A DNA stretch of 64,000 bases from Candidatus Thioglobus sp. MED-G25 (GCA_002456995.1 NTKC01000001.1:62001-126000); one strand, 5' to 3'. Positions 28,129 to 38,400 are shown, counted from the first letter of the stretch. The notes: a model not told the origin generated them from the letters alone. Program-made: numbers and translations.

Positions 28129-28157
28129 AGGGCACAAAAAATGCCCTATAAAAGGGC
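28129..28157 (-). terminator. Possible weak terminator of the cbbO/norD gene
   Basis: Just past the stop, the minus strand reads GCCC, seven bases, GGGC and then A plus six T. A competing 6-bp hairpin AGGGCA/TGCCCT overlaps it. The four-pair stem is short, so this is tentative. Confidence 0.35.
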
Positions 28158-28173
28158 TTCAGACTATAGGCTG

Positions 28174-30303
28174 TCAGGTGGTCAGGCGCCGGTAAATCTC
28201 TGATACCTTGACCGGCAACTGGCGTACATCGTCGACCAGTGTGTAGTTGACTGCTCCGTACATGTGTGGCAGGTAGTCTCGTGCTTCGCGATCGATAGTG
28301 ATACAGAACGGATGTATGCCCGCACGCTTGGCTTCTACAAGTGCTTGCCGAGTATCTTCGATCCCATACTCACCGCGGTAGCCGTCATAGTCATCTGGTT
28401 TGCCATCTGACAACGTAATTAAGAGTCGTGTCCGAGCATCAATATTTTTAAACAGGTGAGTAAGGTGGCGGATTGTTACGCCCATACGCGTGTAGTCCTG
28501 CGGTTGAATGCCGGCGATACGCGCTTTGACTTCCTGGCCGTAGGTTTCATCAATTCGCTTGATACGATAAAGCTCACAGCGTTTCCGAGTCATGCCGGAA
28601 AAGCCATAAATAGCATAACGGTCACCTAGAATTTCTAGAGCTTCACAAAGCAGCACCAAGCTTTCTCTTTCTGCGTCGTTGATCCAGCCCTTCGTCGAAC
28701 CACTGACGTCGACCATAAATATCACAGCAATATCGCGTTCGAGTCGTTGCGGGCGGGTGAAGAGGTTTTCCGGCATCTCGCGGCCAGAAATGGCTTCGAT
28801 TCGGGCTTCGATTGCGGCATCCAGGTCGATATCGTCCCCATAAGGCTGTCGTTTTAGTCGTCGTTCACCACCCCGAAGCGCTTCAAAACTCCGACGAATT
28901 TCACTGACTAGGCCATGGTATTTTTCAAGCGTTTCTGCCACAAACGGCTTGTCCACCGATCTCATGTCGATTTCTCTTAGCACACACCATCCTTTACGAT
29001 AGTGACGCCGTCGGAAATCCCATTCATCGTAGTGTAGTGCGCCTTCTTCGCGGTGGGATCCTTTCCACACGTCTTTGGCGCTTCTGTCTTCGTTAGGACC
29101 TGCGTCGTAATCTCCCGCCCCAGCAGCTACGAGATATTCCGGTGGGATTTCATCCAAATCCAGCAGCATTGACTGCAGAATCTGTTTAATGTCGGGCGGA
29201 GTGGCCACAGGGTTGCCGTCCATCTCCAGCATCAACTCCATCTCCCCGTTTGTGTTTTCCGGCGTCAGCAATTCAATTTGTCGTATTGCTGAATCATCCA
29301 AGGTTTGATCATCGCGTAGCAGTTTGCTTAGGCGGACCTTGAGTTCTTCGCGATCCTGTTCCATTCGTATGGCGAGTACCTGTTCAGCGAGTTCGAGTTG
29401 AAGAGTTCCCTGCCAGGGTTGGGGAGTGGGTGCGGTGACTGACTGTGGATAAATCAGCTTAAGCTGTTCAAGTGTTGTCTCGATGGTCGAGGTCGGTTCT
29501 TTGAGTTTAGATAGTGCATTTTGCCACTCGATTGCTGCAGGTTTATCGCGGCTAATTTCTAGCAGAGTGTTCATCTGGCGCCACAATCCGGGCAACTCTC
29601 GTTTAATGCAAGCTTCAAGTCGTATTGATTCGAGCGCGAAAAAAATCGATAGCGCTCGTTGAGGCTCTGAGTATTCAGCCAGGCGTGCTGATAGCGGCGG
29701 ATCGTCTTGGGTTTGTTTTCGAAATGTGCCAAAGCGCGTTTGTGCCCAAAGATAGGTTGCCATGAGTTTGTACAGCGTGAAGTTATTCTGTTTATCACCA
29801 TAACGGTTGAGCAGAGCCGGCAGGAAGAGCACTTCAGTATCTGTAAAAACTTCATCACTGGACTCAATGCGTAAGGACCTACCTGCCAGACCACGGATGT
29901 AATGATTAAGTACACCGACGGTCTCGTCGAGGCGGACCGTAACCGGGCGCAGATTCTCTTCACGAGCAAAAGTATCAACGGCAGCGAAGGCTTCACTTCC
30001 GGGATAAAGACCTTGGCGATCGTAAACATCCATAGCATTAATGATCCAGTCCTCAACCTGCCTCAGATCCATACACTCAAATGCTCGCGCTGCGTGACGG
30101 ACGAACTGAAAACCCATCTCGGAGTTGGTGCGGATGATGACCTCTAACCAGTGGAGCGTGAACTCTTGTTGTGTTCTGGTGCAGACCGATAGGGCCAGCG
30201 CGGGTTCCCGGGCCGTTCGCCTTGATGACAGGACCGCGTCGAGCATTTCGTCGAAACGTTCTTCAAGTGCTTCAAAAGAAAAGGATTTATCTTCAGGCAT
30301 CAA
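28174..30303 (-). CDS. CbbO/NorD-type von Willebrand factor A domain protein
   Basis: A 709-residue protein with a C-terminal VWA domain (about residues 520-705) that has the metal site DVSGSTKGW and later TLSDGKPDDYDGY. The N-terminal part is the helical, variable region of CbbO and NorD. These proteins work with an AAA+ MoxR partner (CbbQ or NorQ) to activate or load cofactors into RuBisCO or nitric oxide reductase. A partner of that type is at 32.3 kb, but neither RuBisCO nor norCB is in the window, so the client is unknown. It starts 135 bases from the divergent PGPGW-type gene. Confidence 0.85.
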   Translation of the reverse strand: MMPEDKSFSFEALEERFDEMLDAVLSSRRTAREPALALSVCTRTQQEFTLHWLEVIIRTNSEMGFQFVRHAARAFECMDLRQVEDWIINAMDVYDRQGLYPGSEAFAAVDTFAREENLRPVTVRLDETVGVLNHYIRGLAGRSLRIESSDEVFTDTEVLFLPALLNRYGDKQNNFTLYKLMATYLWAQTRFGTFRKQTQDDPPLSARLAEYSEPQRALSIFFALESIRLEACIKRELPGLWRQMNTLLEISRDKPAAIEWQNALSKLKEPTSTIETTLEQLKLIYPQSVTAPTPQPWQGTLQLELAEQVLAIRMEQDREELKVRLSKLLRDDQTLDDSAIRQIELLTPENTNGEMELMLEMDGNPVATPPDIKQILQSMLLDLDEIPPEYLVAAGAGDYDAGPNEDRSAKDVWKGSHREEGALHYDEWDFRRRHYRKGWCVLREIDMRSVDKPFVAETLEKYHGLVSEIRRSFEALRGGERRLKRQPYGDDIDLDAAIEARIEAISGREMPENLFTRPQRLERDIAVIFMVDVSGSTKGWINDAERESLVLLCEALEILGDRYAIYGFSGMTRKRCELYRIKRIDETYGQEVKARIAGIQPQDYTRMGVTIRHLTHLFKNIDARTRLLITLSDGKPDDYDGYRGEYGIEDTRQALVEAKRAGIHPFCITIDREARDYLPHMYGAVNYTLVDDVRQLPVKVSEIYRRLTT

Positions 30304-30438
30304 CGCAATTGGTACTGTTGTACAGCCGTTTGAGTCAAGTAAGTATACCGAGCGGCTATGGTTTGGCTGGATTTGGACCTGTTTGCTGGAATCAACCGGC
30401 TCAAGCTACAGTGTGCGTTCAGCAGATTAGGGGTAGAA

Positions 30439-30867
30439 ATGGGTAGATTAAGTACTGTACTACTGTGGGTGCAGACACACCCGTTGGTGGTCACGGGTAT
30501 GCTGGTCGTGTCGTTGCTGCTGGCCGGGGTTTACGCCATTGTGATCTTTATGGCCATCGGCCGTATGAATGCGGATTATTTTATGCGGTCTGAAGCGGAC
30601 CGAGATAGCTGGCGCTATCGGCACACCGGCCTATGGTTGGTGATTCGCGTCATCAAGAATTTGCTCGGTGTGCTTCTGGTATTGCTTGGCTTGGCTATGC
30701 TGGTATTGCCAGGGCAGGGCATTCTGACCATTTTGATTGGGATAAGCCTGCTCGAATTTCCAGGAAAACACAGACTCGAGTTGGCTATCGTGAAGCGGCC
30801 GTCGATACGCAGGGCGATCGACCGAATTCGGGAGCGCTCCGGAACAGAGCCACTCAATCTGCCCTGA
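30439..30867 (+). CDS. Small PGPGW-type membrane protein
   Basis: A 142-residue membrane protein with two hydrophobic parts: an N-terminal segment (about residues 15-37) and a second region (about 64-100) containing VLPGQGILTILIGISLLEFPGK. That motif is like the PGPGW family of membrane proteins, with Q in place of the second P. The ATG at 30439 has an AGGGGT ribosome site; the frame is open upstream to 30358. It is the only plus-strand gene between the norD-like and apt genes, and converges on apt with two bases between them. Function is unknown. Confidence 0.65.
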   Translation: MGRLSTVLLWVQTHPLVVTGMLVVSLLLAGVYAIVIFMAIGRMNADYFMRSEADRDSWRYRHTGLWLVIRVIKNLLGVLLVLLGLAMLVLPGQGILTILIGISLLEFPGKHRLELAIVKRPSIRRAIDRIRERSGTEPLNLP

Positions 30868-30869
30868 TG

Positions 30870-31397
30870 TTAGTCGCCCTCGAAGGCGATCAAAGTGCGC
30901 GTGGGAACATCCATCGCCTCGAGTTTTTCTTTCCCCCCAAGGTCAGGTAGATCGATCACGAAGCTCGCACCTACAACGAGTGCGCCAGCGTCACGAAGCA
31001 AGGCAACGGTCGCGCATGCCGTCCCACCAGTGGCGATCAGGTCATCAACCAGCAGGACCCGGTCTCCCGACTTGACGCTGTCGGTATGAATTTCAATTTC
31101 ATCCGTGCCGTATTCGAGATCATAGTGCTTGCTGATAGTTTGCCACGGCAGTTTTCCTTTTTTGCGTACGGCGATAAAACCAATAGATAGTTGATGCGCA
31201 ACTGCTCCGCCCAAAATAAATCCGCGTGCCTCAATCCCGGCTACAGCATCGATCTGATTCCCGGCGAATGGTTGAACTAAATCGTCGACGGTCTTACGAA
31301 AACCGGCGGGGTGCTGCAACAATGTGGTGATGTCGCGGAAAATAACACCGGCTTTTGGATAGTCCGGTATAGACCGAATAAGTGTTTTGATGTCCAT
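30870..31397 (-). CDS. apt: Adenine phosphoribosyltransferase
   Basis: Salvages adenine to AMP with PRPP. The 175-residue protein from the ATG at 31397 has [17 protein letters not shown] near the start and the PRPP-binding loop [14 protein letters not shown]. Starting at 31397 rather than 31433 avoids overlap with mtnP. It lies 13 bases after mtnP, whose reaction releases adenine, so the two genes form a plain methylthioadenosine salvage pair. The C-terminus is the usual one. Confidence 0.95.
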   Translation of the reverse strand: MDIKTLIRSIPDYPKAGVIFRDITTLLQHPAGFRKTVDDLVQPFAGNQIDAVAGIEARGFILGGAVAHQLSIGFIAVRKKGKLPWQTISKHYDLEYGTDEIEIHTDSVKSGDRVLLVDDLIATGGTACATVALLRDAGALVVGASFVIDLPDLGGKEKLEAMDVPTRTLIAFEGD

Positions 31398-31410
31398 AGT
31401 GGGTTTGCCG

Positions 31411-32301
31411 TCAGACAAATAATCGGCCGGCAACCGCGTCGAGCATTTCTACGATGGCTGGGTCCCGGGCATCAGGTGCTGTAATGAGCGCTGACTCCAG
31501 TGCCCGGTCATCCCCTGAAGGACACAGTGCCGGTCGAGTTCGCATTCGAGGAGCGATTGTTTTGACCAGTGAACGAGCCCGGGCAGCATTATCCAGAAGG
31601 ACCCCGATGATTGTCTCGACATCAACGTTGTCGTGGCCAGGGTGCCAGCAGTCGTAATCGGTCACCATCGCGACCGTACAGTAGGGTATCTCGGCCTCAC
31701 GGGCGAGTTTAGCCTCCGGCATGTTAGTCATACCGATCACATCACAGCCCCATTGTCGATAGAGATTTGATTCGGCCAGAGTCGAAAACTGTGGGCCCTC
31801 CATAGCAAGGTATATTCCGCCGCGGTGAACTGGAATATCACAATCCCGGCAGGCGGCCTCGCACCAGTCACCCAGTCGGGTGTTGACCGGATGTGCCATC
31901 GACACGTGGGCGACCAAACCGGTGCCAAAAAAACTTTTTTCTCGCGCAAACGTCCGATCTATGAACTGATCGACAATCACAAAGGTCCCTGGCGCTAGAT
32001 CGTCACGAAATGAACCAACGGCTGACAGGGAGATAATATCAGTCACACCAACTCGCTTGAGTGCGTCGATGTTGGCTCGGTAATTAATACTACTCGGGCT
32101 GAGTCTATGTCCCCGACCATGCCGGGGCAGAAAAATCATTTGTACACCGTCGAGTCGACCACGAAGTAACTCGTCGGATGGATCTCCCCAGGGACTTTTA
32201 ACCTGTTGCCAGTGGATATCCTCCAGTCCCTCGAGGTCGTACAGACCGCTGCCACCAATGATGCCAAGCACCGGTGCTGGATGAATATCTGTCATGGTCA
32301 T
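31411..32301 (-). CDS. mtnP: S-methyl-5'-thioadenosine phosphorylase
   Basis: Splits methylthioadenosine, a waste of polyamine synthesis, into adenine and methylthioribose-1-phosphate. The 296-residue protein has the N-terminal [13 protein letters not shown], the phosphate site [50 protein letters not shown] and the base-recognition TDYDCW, which is close to the human enzyme. This supports adenine over inosine specificity, as does the adjacent apt. The start could be the ATG at 32301 or the one six bases on (32295), which has better spacing to AAGG. Confidence 0.92.
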   Translation of the reverse strand: MTMTDIHPAPVLGIIGGSGLYDLEGLEDIHWQQVKSPWGDPSDELLRGRLDGVQMIFLPRHGRGHRLSPSSINYRANIDALKRVGVTDIISLSAVGSFRDDLAPGTFVIVDQFIDRTFAREKSFFGTGLVAHVSMAHPVNTRLGDWCEAACRDCDIPVHRGGIYLAMEGPQFSTLAESNLYRQWGCDVIGMTNMPEAKLAREAEIPYCTVAMVTDYDCWHPGHDNVDVETIIGVLLDNAARARSLVKTIAPRMRTRPALCPSGDDRALESALITAPDARDPAIVEMLDAVAGRLFV

Positions 32302-32316
32302 TTACCTTGCGGTGAG

Positions 32317-33123
32317 CTAAAACAAGGTCGTGCCCAGTTCATTGACTGCTGCCTGCATGTCGGGCTCATCTGTGAGTGATGCTGCAATGGCACCACGGCA
32401 GGCTGTGCGGGGTTCCACCCCGCTATGCATGAGTTTGGCTGCATGGACGAGCAACCGTGTACTGGCGCCTTCTTCCAATCCGTTGCCTTTAAGATTACGG
32501 GTCATTGCAGCATAGCGAACGAGCAGTTGTGCCATCTGTTTATCGATGCCTGATTCATGGGCAACGATACCCGCTTCGAGTTCAGCTTCGGGGTAGTCAA
32601 AATCTATGGCCACAAATCGCTGCCGGGTACTTTGTTTCAGATCCTTAAGGACACTCTGGTAGCCAGGGTTGTAGGAAATCGCAAGGCAGAATTCCCCCGG
32701 GGCTTTGACTGTTTCACCTGTCTTCTCAATCGGCAGTACTCGCCGGTCATCTGCCAGCGGATGGATGACCACGGTCGTATCCTTTCTGGCTTCAACGATC
32801 TCGTCAAGGTAACACAGCGCGCCCATTCGTACAGCGTGTGTCAACGGACCATCAATCCAGCGTGTTTCACCACCGACTATTAGATAACGGCCGACGAGGT
32901 CTGAGGCGGTTAGATCATCATGGCACGACACTGTGACCAGGGGGCGTTTCAGTCTCCAGGCCATATGTTCCATAAAGCGGGTCTTGCCACAACCGGTAGG
33001 CCCCTTGAGCAGTACCGGGATACAGTTGTTGTAAGCTGCTTCAAAGACCTGAATTTCTTCCCCTTGAGTCGCGTAGAACGGCTCCTGCGTAATATATTCT
33101 GTCTGTGCGGTCGGTTGATTCAT
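32317..33123 (-). CDS. CbbQ/NorQ-type AAA+ ATPase (MoxR class)
   Basis: A 268-residue ATPase from the ATG at 33123 (MNQPTAQTEY); the frame opens 22 codons earlier but CbbQ proteins start here. It has the P-loop GPTGCGKTR (residues 41-49), Walker B LCYLDEI and the CbbQ region STRQRFVAIDFDYP. It is the partner of the CbbO/NorD-type gene at 28.2 kb, but the two are split by mtnP, apt and a small plus-strand gene. Its client protein cannot be read from the window. Confidence 0.88.
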   Translation of the reverse strand: MNQPTAQTEYITQEPFYATQGEEIQVFEAAYNNCIPVLLKGPTGCGKTRFMEHMAWRLKRPLVTVSCHDDLTASDLVGRYLIVGGETRWIDGPLTHAVRMGALCYLDEIVEARKDTTVVIHPLADDRRVLPIEKTGETVKAPGEFCLAISYNPGYQSVLKDLKQSTRQRFVAIDFDYPEAELEAGIVAHESGIDKQMAQLLVRYAAMTRNLKGNGLEEGASTRLLVHAAKLMHSGVEPRTACRGAIAASLTDEPDMQAAVNELGTTLF

Positions 33124-33274
33124 GATGGTCTGGTGCGGTTTTTTGTTGCCTGTTCTGTCTACCGTTAAATCCCGGTGTTCCGAGAACATAGTCTAGCTGG
33201 GGTGGCTGACAAGTCCACCAGGATTCTCGACAATGGTCGAATACAGTAATGTCATGCAGATGCTAGCGGTCCAG

Positions 33275-34540
33275 TCAAAGGTTGAAAGTGTTTGCCAGTT
33301 TCCTTTTAACCGGTGTGTTCTTCAATCGCACATATTGCGGTAAGCCCTGACGGTATGGCGGATAGTCTTCCCCAGCGATTAGAGGCATCAGGTACTGTCG
33401 GCATCTGGCCGTAATGCCAAAACCGTTGCGACTGATGAAACTGCGGGGCATCTTTTTTTCCCGGTTTGCAACTCGGTTTAAGTCTGCCTCGCCAATCGTC
33501 CAGCGATAGGGAGAGTTTGATATCCGTACTATAGTTGGCATAACGGCGTTCTTGCCGGCTAGAGCGAATTCAACCGCCGCACGGCCGGTGGCATAGGCCT
33601 GGTCGACGTCGGTTTTGGAGGCGATATGGCGGGCAGCACGCTGAAGATAGTCAGCAACCGCCCAGTGGTACTTCAGCCCAAGGTCATCGCGGATCATTCC
33701 GGCGACGACTGGCGCCACACCACCGAGTTGCGTGTGGCCAAATGCATCTTTGAGGCCCTGGTCAGCTAGGAAACGGCCAGTCGCGTCGCGTGCGCCTTCC
33801 GACACAACGATTGAACAGTAGCCAAAACGCTTAATCTTGCGGGTGACTGCAGCCGTAAAGCTTTCGCGTTCAAAAGGAATTTCCGGGAACACGATGAGTA
33901 TTGGAATTTCGATTTTTCGGTCCGACGCCATCCCGCCCGCTGCAGCAATCCAGCCAGCGTGTCGACCCATGACTTCAACGATAAAAACTTTGGTTGATGT
34001 TTTGGCCATGGAGGCCACGTCAAAACTGGCTTCACGCGTGGAGACGGCGATGTACTTGGCAACGGAACCGAATCCTGGGCAATTGTCGGTAATCGGCAGA
34101 TCGTTATCCACAGTCTTGGGAATGTGTATGGCCTGTATCGGATAGCCTTTTGTTCTGGCAAGTTGAGAGATCTTAAGGCAGGTGTCGGCAGAATCGCCCC
34201 CGCCGTTGTAGAAGAAATAACCAATGTTGTGCGCCTTGAAGACTTCGATGAGTCGTTCATATTCGGCTGCACTCTCAGCAAGGCTCTTGAGTTTGTAGCG
34301 GCAGGAACCGAATGCGCCAGCGGGGGTGTGGCGCAGTGCTGTAATAGTGGCCTTTGATTCACGACTGGTGTCAATGAGATCCTCGTTTAATGCACCGATG
34401 ATACCGTTGCGGCCCGCATAGACCTTACTGATCTGTTGTCGATTACTCCGTGCCGTCTCTATCACACCACAGGCTGAAGCGTTGATTACAGCGGTGACAC
34501 CGCCGGACTGTGCATAAAACGCATTTTTGCCTTGGGTCAT
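33275..34540 (-). CDS. Diphosphate-dependent 6-phosphofructokinase
   Basis: Phosphorylates fructose 6-phosphate with diphosphate, reversibly. The type is shown by GGGDSADT (residues 113-120), where the ATP form has GGDGS, and by PKTVDNDLP (141-149), where the ATP form has PGTIDND. The 421 residues are in the range of the long bacterial PPi-PFK group. No ATP-type phosphofructokinase gene is seen in the window. It precedes the cbbQ-type gene and is divergent from adk across 321 bases. Confidence 0.93.
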   Translation of the reverse strand: MTQGKNAFYAQSGGVTAVINASACGVIETARSNRQQISKVYAGRNGIIGALNEDLIDTSRESKATITALRHTPAGAFGSCRYKLKSLAESAAEYERLIEVFKAHNIGYFFYNGGGDSADTCLKISQLARTKGYPIQAIHIPKTVDNDLPITDNCPGFGSVAKYIAVSTREASFDVASMAKTSTKVFIVEVMGRHAGWIAAAGGMASDRKIEIPILIVFPEIPFERESFTAAVTRKIKRFGYCSIVVSEGARDATGRFLADQGLKDAFGHTQLGGVAPVVAGMIRDDLGLKYHWAVADYLQRAARHIASKTDVDQAYATGRAAVEFALAGKNAVMPTIVRISNSPYRWTIGEADLNRVANREKKMPRSFISRNGFGITARCRQYLMPLIAGEDYPPYRQGLPQYVRLKNTPVKRKLANTFNL

Positions 34541-34861
34541 GGTCTTTTCCTTAATGATGAAATTGATTGGGCTATCAAGTACGACCGTTGGAAATCAAGT
34601 ATAGCGATACTCGTAATGTTGCCGTGCTGGCAACCGATTTTTACCCCGCTGGAACGCAATCTGATCGCCGATCGCGCTGGTCATTCAACATTATATTGGC
34701 AGCGGCAACCAATGGAACCTGCGAATATATTGACAGATGGAGAAACGGAACTATAGTAAGCGCCCCGATTTTTCATCGAGCGGAGAGATTTGATAGTTAG
34801 GGCTGTTGAGATTTCGGCTTGGTATTTGTTGATAAAACACCAGTAAAACAAGGATTCTGGA
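34541..34861. other. Intergenic region between pfp and adk
   Basis: No gene is visible. It holds the adk promoter at 34730-34757 and a leader of about 98 bases. The frames open across it on the plus strand look non-coding, and I see no hairpin of note. Promoters for the PPi-phosphofructokinase gene on the other strand could not be picked with confidence. Confidence 0.45.
34730..34757 (+). promoter_or_regulatory. Sigma-70 promoter of adk
   Basis: TTGACA at 34730-34735, 16 bases, TATAGT at 34752-34757. The pattern is the same as at the 49-residue lysine-rich gene. It lies about 105 bases before the adk ATG. Confidence 0.7.
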
Positions 34862-35938
34862 ATGAGAATAGTGCTGTTGGGTGCGCCGGGTTGCGGAAAG
34901 GGAACTCAAGCCAAATTAATGGCTGAGAAATACCGAGTGCCACAGATCTCCAGTGGAGAACTTCTTCGACAGGCAGTGTCAGAGAAAACGGATCTGGGTA
35001 AACGGGTTGAATCGATCATGGCGTCTGGCGAACTGGTATCGGACGATATCGCAACCGACGCTGTAACGGAACGGCTTCGTAGCAATGAAAGCAAACGAGG
35101 GTTTGTCCTGGATGGCTTTCCCCGCACGATCCCCCAGGCTCAGCAACTCGATACTCGTTTGGGCTGGATGAACCGGCCGCTACAGCTAGCTCTGTATTTT
35201 TCGCTCGACCCAGCAGTGGTTGTGAAGCGAGCCCTTGGACGCCTGGAATGCGCAAAATGCGGCGCATCATACAATCGATATTTCTCGCCGCCAGCCAAAC
35301 GCGGAATCTGTGAACACTGTGGTTCAAAAGAGCTTGTTCAACGACCGGATGATCATCAGCACGCAGTACGCGCACGCTTGGACGCTTACGACCGGGATAC
35401 AGTGCCACTGATTACGTATTTCAAGGCCCAGCACAAATTACGTACTGTCGAGGGAGAGGGCGATATTCAGGATATTTTTAAACGGATATGTGAGATCGTA
35501 GACACTGAGATTCGACCTCTGGAGACGAAAGTAATCGCGATAGAAACCGGTCGTGAGTATCGATCCGATGCTGTAACGTTGATCAGTGGCGGTAAGGTGG
35601 TTCGAAAAGACAGTCGTGCTGACAATGACAAAGCTGTTGGTCAGGCGAAGCAACGCTTATCTGCTAGGGACTCTAAAAAAGCTGCCGAGAAGAAGGTTGC
35701 CAAGAAGAAAGTAGTTAAGAAAAAAGCTGCCGAGAAGAAGGTTGCCAAGAAGAAAGTAGTTAAGAAAAAAGCTGCCGAGAAGAAGGTTGCCAAGAAGAAA
35801 GTAGTTAAGAAAAAAGCTGCCGAGAAGAAGGTTGCCAAGAAGAAAGTAGTTAAGAAAAAAGCTGCCAAGGAGAAAGCCGTCAAGACAAAAGTGGTGGTAC
35901 GGAAATCTGCGACCAAAAAACGCACACACAAGGGCTGA
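34862..35938 (+). CDS. adk: Adenylate kinase with a lysine-rich, histone H1-like C-terminal tail
   Basis: The N-terminal 215 residues are a complete adenylate kinase (2 ADP to ATP plus AMP): P-loop GAPGCGKGTQ (7-16), GELV, FPRT and a zinc-type LID with cysteines 130, 133, 150 and 153. E. coli Adk stops there at 214. Here a linker (about 216-270) is followed by a tail of about 85 residues: four exact copies of AAEKKVAKKKVVKKK and a worn fifth copy, ending in a Lys/Arg/Thr-rich segment. The kinase active site is intact. The tail should bind DNA or RNA by charge; what it does for the enzyme is unknown. It is transcribed alone or with hemB, six bases downstream. Confidence 0.93.
   Translation: MRIVLLGAPGCGKGTQAKLMAEKYRVPQISSGELLRQAVSEKTDLGKRVESIMASGELVSDDIATDAVTERLRSNESKRGFVLDGFPRTIPQAQQLDTRLGWMNRPLQLALYFSLDPAVVVKRALGRLECAKCGASYNRYFSPPAKRGICEHCGSKELVQRPDDHQHAVRARLDAYDRDTVPLITYFKAQHKLRTVEGEGDIQDIFKRICEIVDTEIRPLETKVIAIETGREYRSDAVTLISGGKVVRKDSRADNDKAVGQAKQRLSARDSKKAAEKKVAKKKVVKKKAAEKKVAKKKVVKKKAAEKKVAKKKVVKKKAAEKKVAKKKVVKKKAAKEKAVKTKVVVRKSATKKRTHKG
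35681..35905 (+). repeat. 45-bp tandem repeat encoding the Adk tail
   Basis: Four copies of a 45-base unit (35681-35725, 35726-35770, 35771-35815, 35816-35860) are identical base for base; a fifth (35861-35905) has diverged. Each unit encodes 15 residues, AAEKKVAKKKVVKKK. Exact identity in third positions points to recent tandem duplication, and copy number may vary or be wrong in an assembly. Confidence 0.97.
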
Positions 35939-35941
35939 TAA

Positions 35942-36940
<999 letters not shown>

Positions 36941-36998
36941 ACGATCACTGTTCGTAAAGGGTGTATCGTCTCCTGCCGCCAACAGGAGTGTATTGATC

Positions 36999-37760
36999 GT
37001 GGGAACGCAAGGTACTGATCCCCAGACCGCACATTTTGGTTTCCGTCAGGTCGACGAAGATGAGAAAGATACGCTGGTTGCGAGTGTCTTTCGATCCGTA
37101 GCAGGTCAATACGATTTAATGAACGACCTGATGTCTCTGGGTGGTCACCGCTTGTGGAAAGATTTCGTGATCAGCAGAAGTAGTGTACGTTCCGGTCACA
37201 AAATTCTTGATGTGGCCACTGGCACAGCTGATCTCGTTCGCCGATTTGCAGAGCGTGTAGGCCCCGACGGTCAGGTTGTTGGTGTGGATATCAACGCAGA
37301 CATGCTTGCGATCGGCCGGTCGCGACTTGTAGACGCCGGCATAGCCCAAGGGGTTGAACTACTGATCGCAAACGCGGAACAACTGCCTTTCATTGAACAT
37401 CGATTTGACTGTGTGACCATCGCCTTTGGGTTGAGAAATGTGACGCATATCCCGATTGCCCTCCAAGCCATGACCAGGATGCTTCGACCAGGCGGCCGCA
37501 TGTTGGTTCTAGAGTTTTCCCAGCCGCGAGACGGACCTTTTGCCCGCTGGTACGACCACTATTCGTTCAAGCTGATACCCCCTCTAGGCAGGGTAGTCGC
37601 CGGTGATGAAGAAAGTTATCGCTATCTCGTCGAATCTATCCGCCGTCACCCTGATCAGGAAACGCTGAAAGATATGATGCTCTCAGCTGGACTTGAAGAT
37701 GTGTCGTATCACAACTTGAGCGGTGGTGTGGTGGCACTGCATGTTGGGTTTCGATACTGA
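36999..37760 (+). CDS. ubiE: Demethylmenaquinone/2-polyprenyl-benzoquinol methyltransferase
   Basis: C-methylates the quinone ring in ubiquinone (and menaquinone) synthesis. I start at the GTG at 36999 (VGTQGTDPQTAHFGFRQV), which has AGGAGTG at a good distance; the frame is open upstream to 36903 but that part overlaps hemB. Motifs are ILDVATGTADL, GVDINADML, FGLRNVTHIPIALQAMTRMLRPGG and the C-terminal LSGGVVALHVGFRY. 253 residues is normal. First of ubiE-ubiJ-ubiB. Confidence 0.95.
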   Translation: MGTQGTDPQTAHFGFRQVDEDEKDTLVASVFRSVAGQYDLMNDLMSLGGHRLWKDFVISRSSVRSGHKILDVATGTADLVRRFAERVGPDGQVVGVDINADMLAIGRSRLVDAGIAQGVELLIANAEQLPFIEHRFDCVTIAFGLRNVTHIPIALQAMTRMLRPGGRMLVLEFSQPRDGPFARWYDHYSFKLIPPLGRVVAGDEESYRYLVESIRRHPDQETLKDMMLSAGLEDVSYHNLSGGVVALHVGFRY

Positions 37761-37779
37761 GGATTAGCTCTGAACGCTT

Positions 37780-38400
37780 ATGGAATTCCGACAGATCATG
37801 GCGACGGTTCTTGAGCGTACCCTGAACGCAACGCTGGCGATGGATCCTGGGTCTGTGCAGCTGTTGGCCAAGTTAGAAGGTAAGGTCATCGCAATGAACA
37901 TCGAATCAATCGACGGAAGTTTCTACCTTCTGCCCCATAGAGACCGGGTGTCGATTGAGATCAATCACGATCAAAACCCCGACATTGTCATCGAGGGTGG
38001 ATTACTCGAATATGTGCGAAGTGCGACCGCTAGCGTCAGGGGATCGGCTAACCCTGACCAGTTGCTGGAGATCAGTGGTGACGCCCATTCGGTTGCAGTA
38101 ATGCGGGAATTTCTCAGATCGCTACAGCCAGATTTCGAAGAACGATTGTCATCATTAATCGGTGATATTCCGGCCCGCCAGGCTGGTAATCAGATTCGGT
38201 CCTTCGCCGAATGGGCCGATCAGATCGGTCAGTCCATTGCTGTCAATACGGGCGAGTATCTCACTGAAGAGAAGCAGCTTCTTGTGGTTAGACCAAGAAT
38301 CGACCGTTTCCTTATTGCGGTAAATCAATTGCGAGATGACACTGAGCAGTTGGCAAGGCGCCTGGGTACGTTGGAAAAGGTTGAGCGCAAAGGCGGATAA
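37780..38400 (+). CDS. ubiJ: Ubiquinone biosynthesis accessory factor UbiJ
   Basis: A lipid-binding subunit of the Ubi complex, with an SCP2-type N-terminal domain. The 206-residue sequence keeps the RTLNATLAMDPGSVQLLAKLEGKVI start and the GDAHSVAVMREFL region and ends in a coiled helix rich in Arg/Glu. The position between ubiE and ubiB is the usual one. Its stop TAA overlaps the ubiB ATG (TAATG), so translation is likely coupled. Confidence 0.92.
   Translation: MEFRQIMATVLERTLNATLAMDPGSVQLLAKLEGKVIAMNIESIDGSFYLLPHRDRVSIEINHDQNPDIVIEGGLLEYVRSATASVRGSANPDQLLEISGDAHSVAVMREFLRSLQPDFEERLSSLIGDIPARQAGNQIRSFAEWADQIGQSIAVNTGEYLTEEKQLLVVRPRIDRFLIAVNQLRDDTEQLARRLGTLEKVERKGG

Noticed and set aside
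35681..35905. Tandem repeats considered as a CRISPR array
   Set aside because: The units are back to back with no spacers and are in frame within adk.
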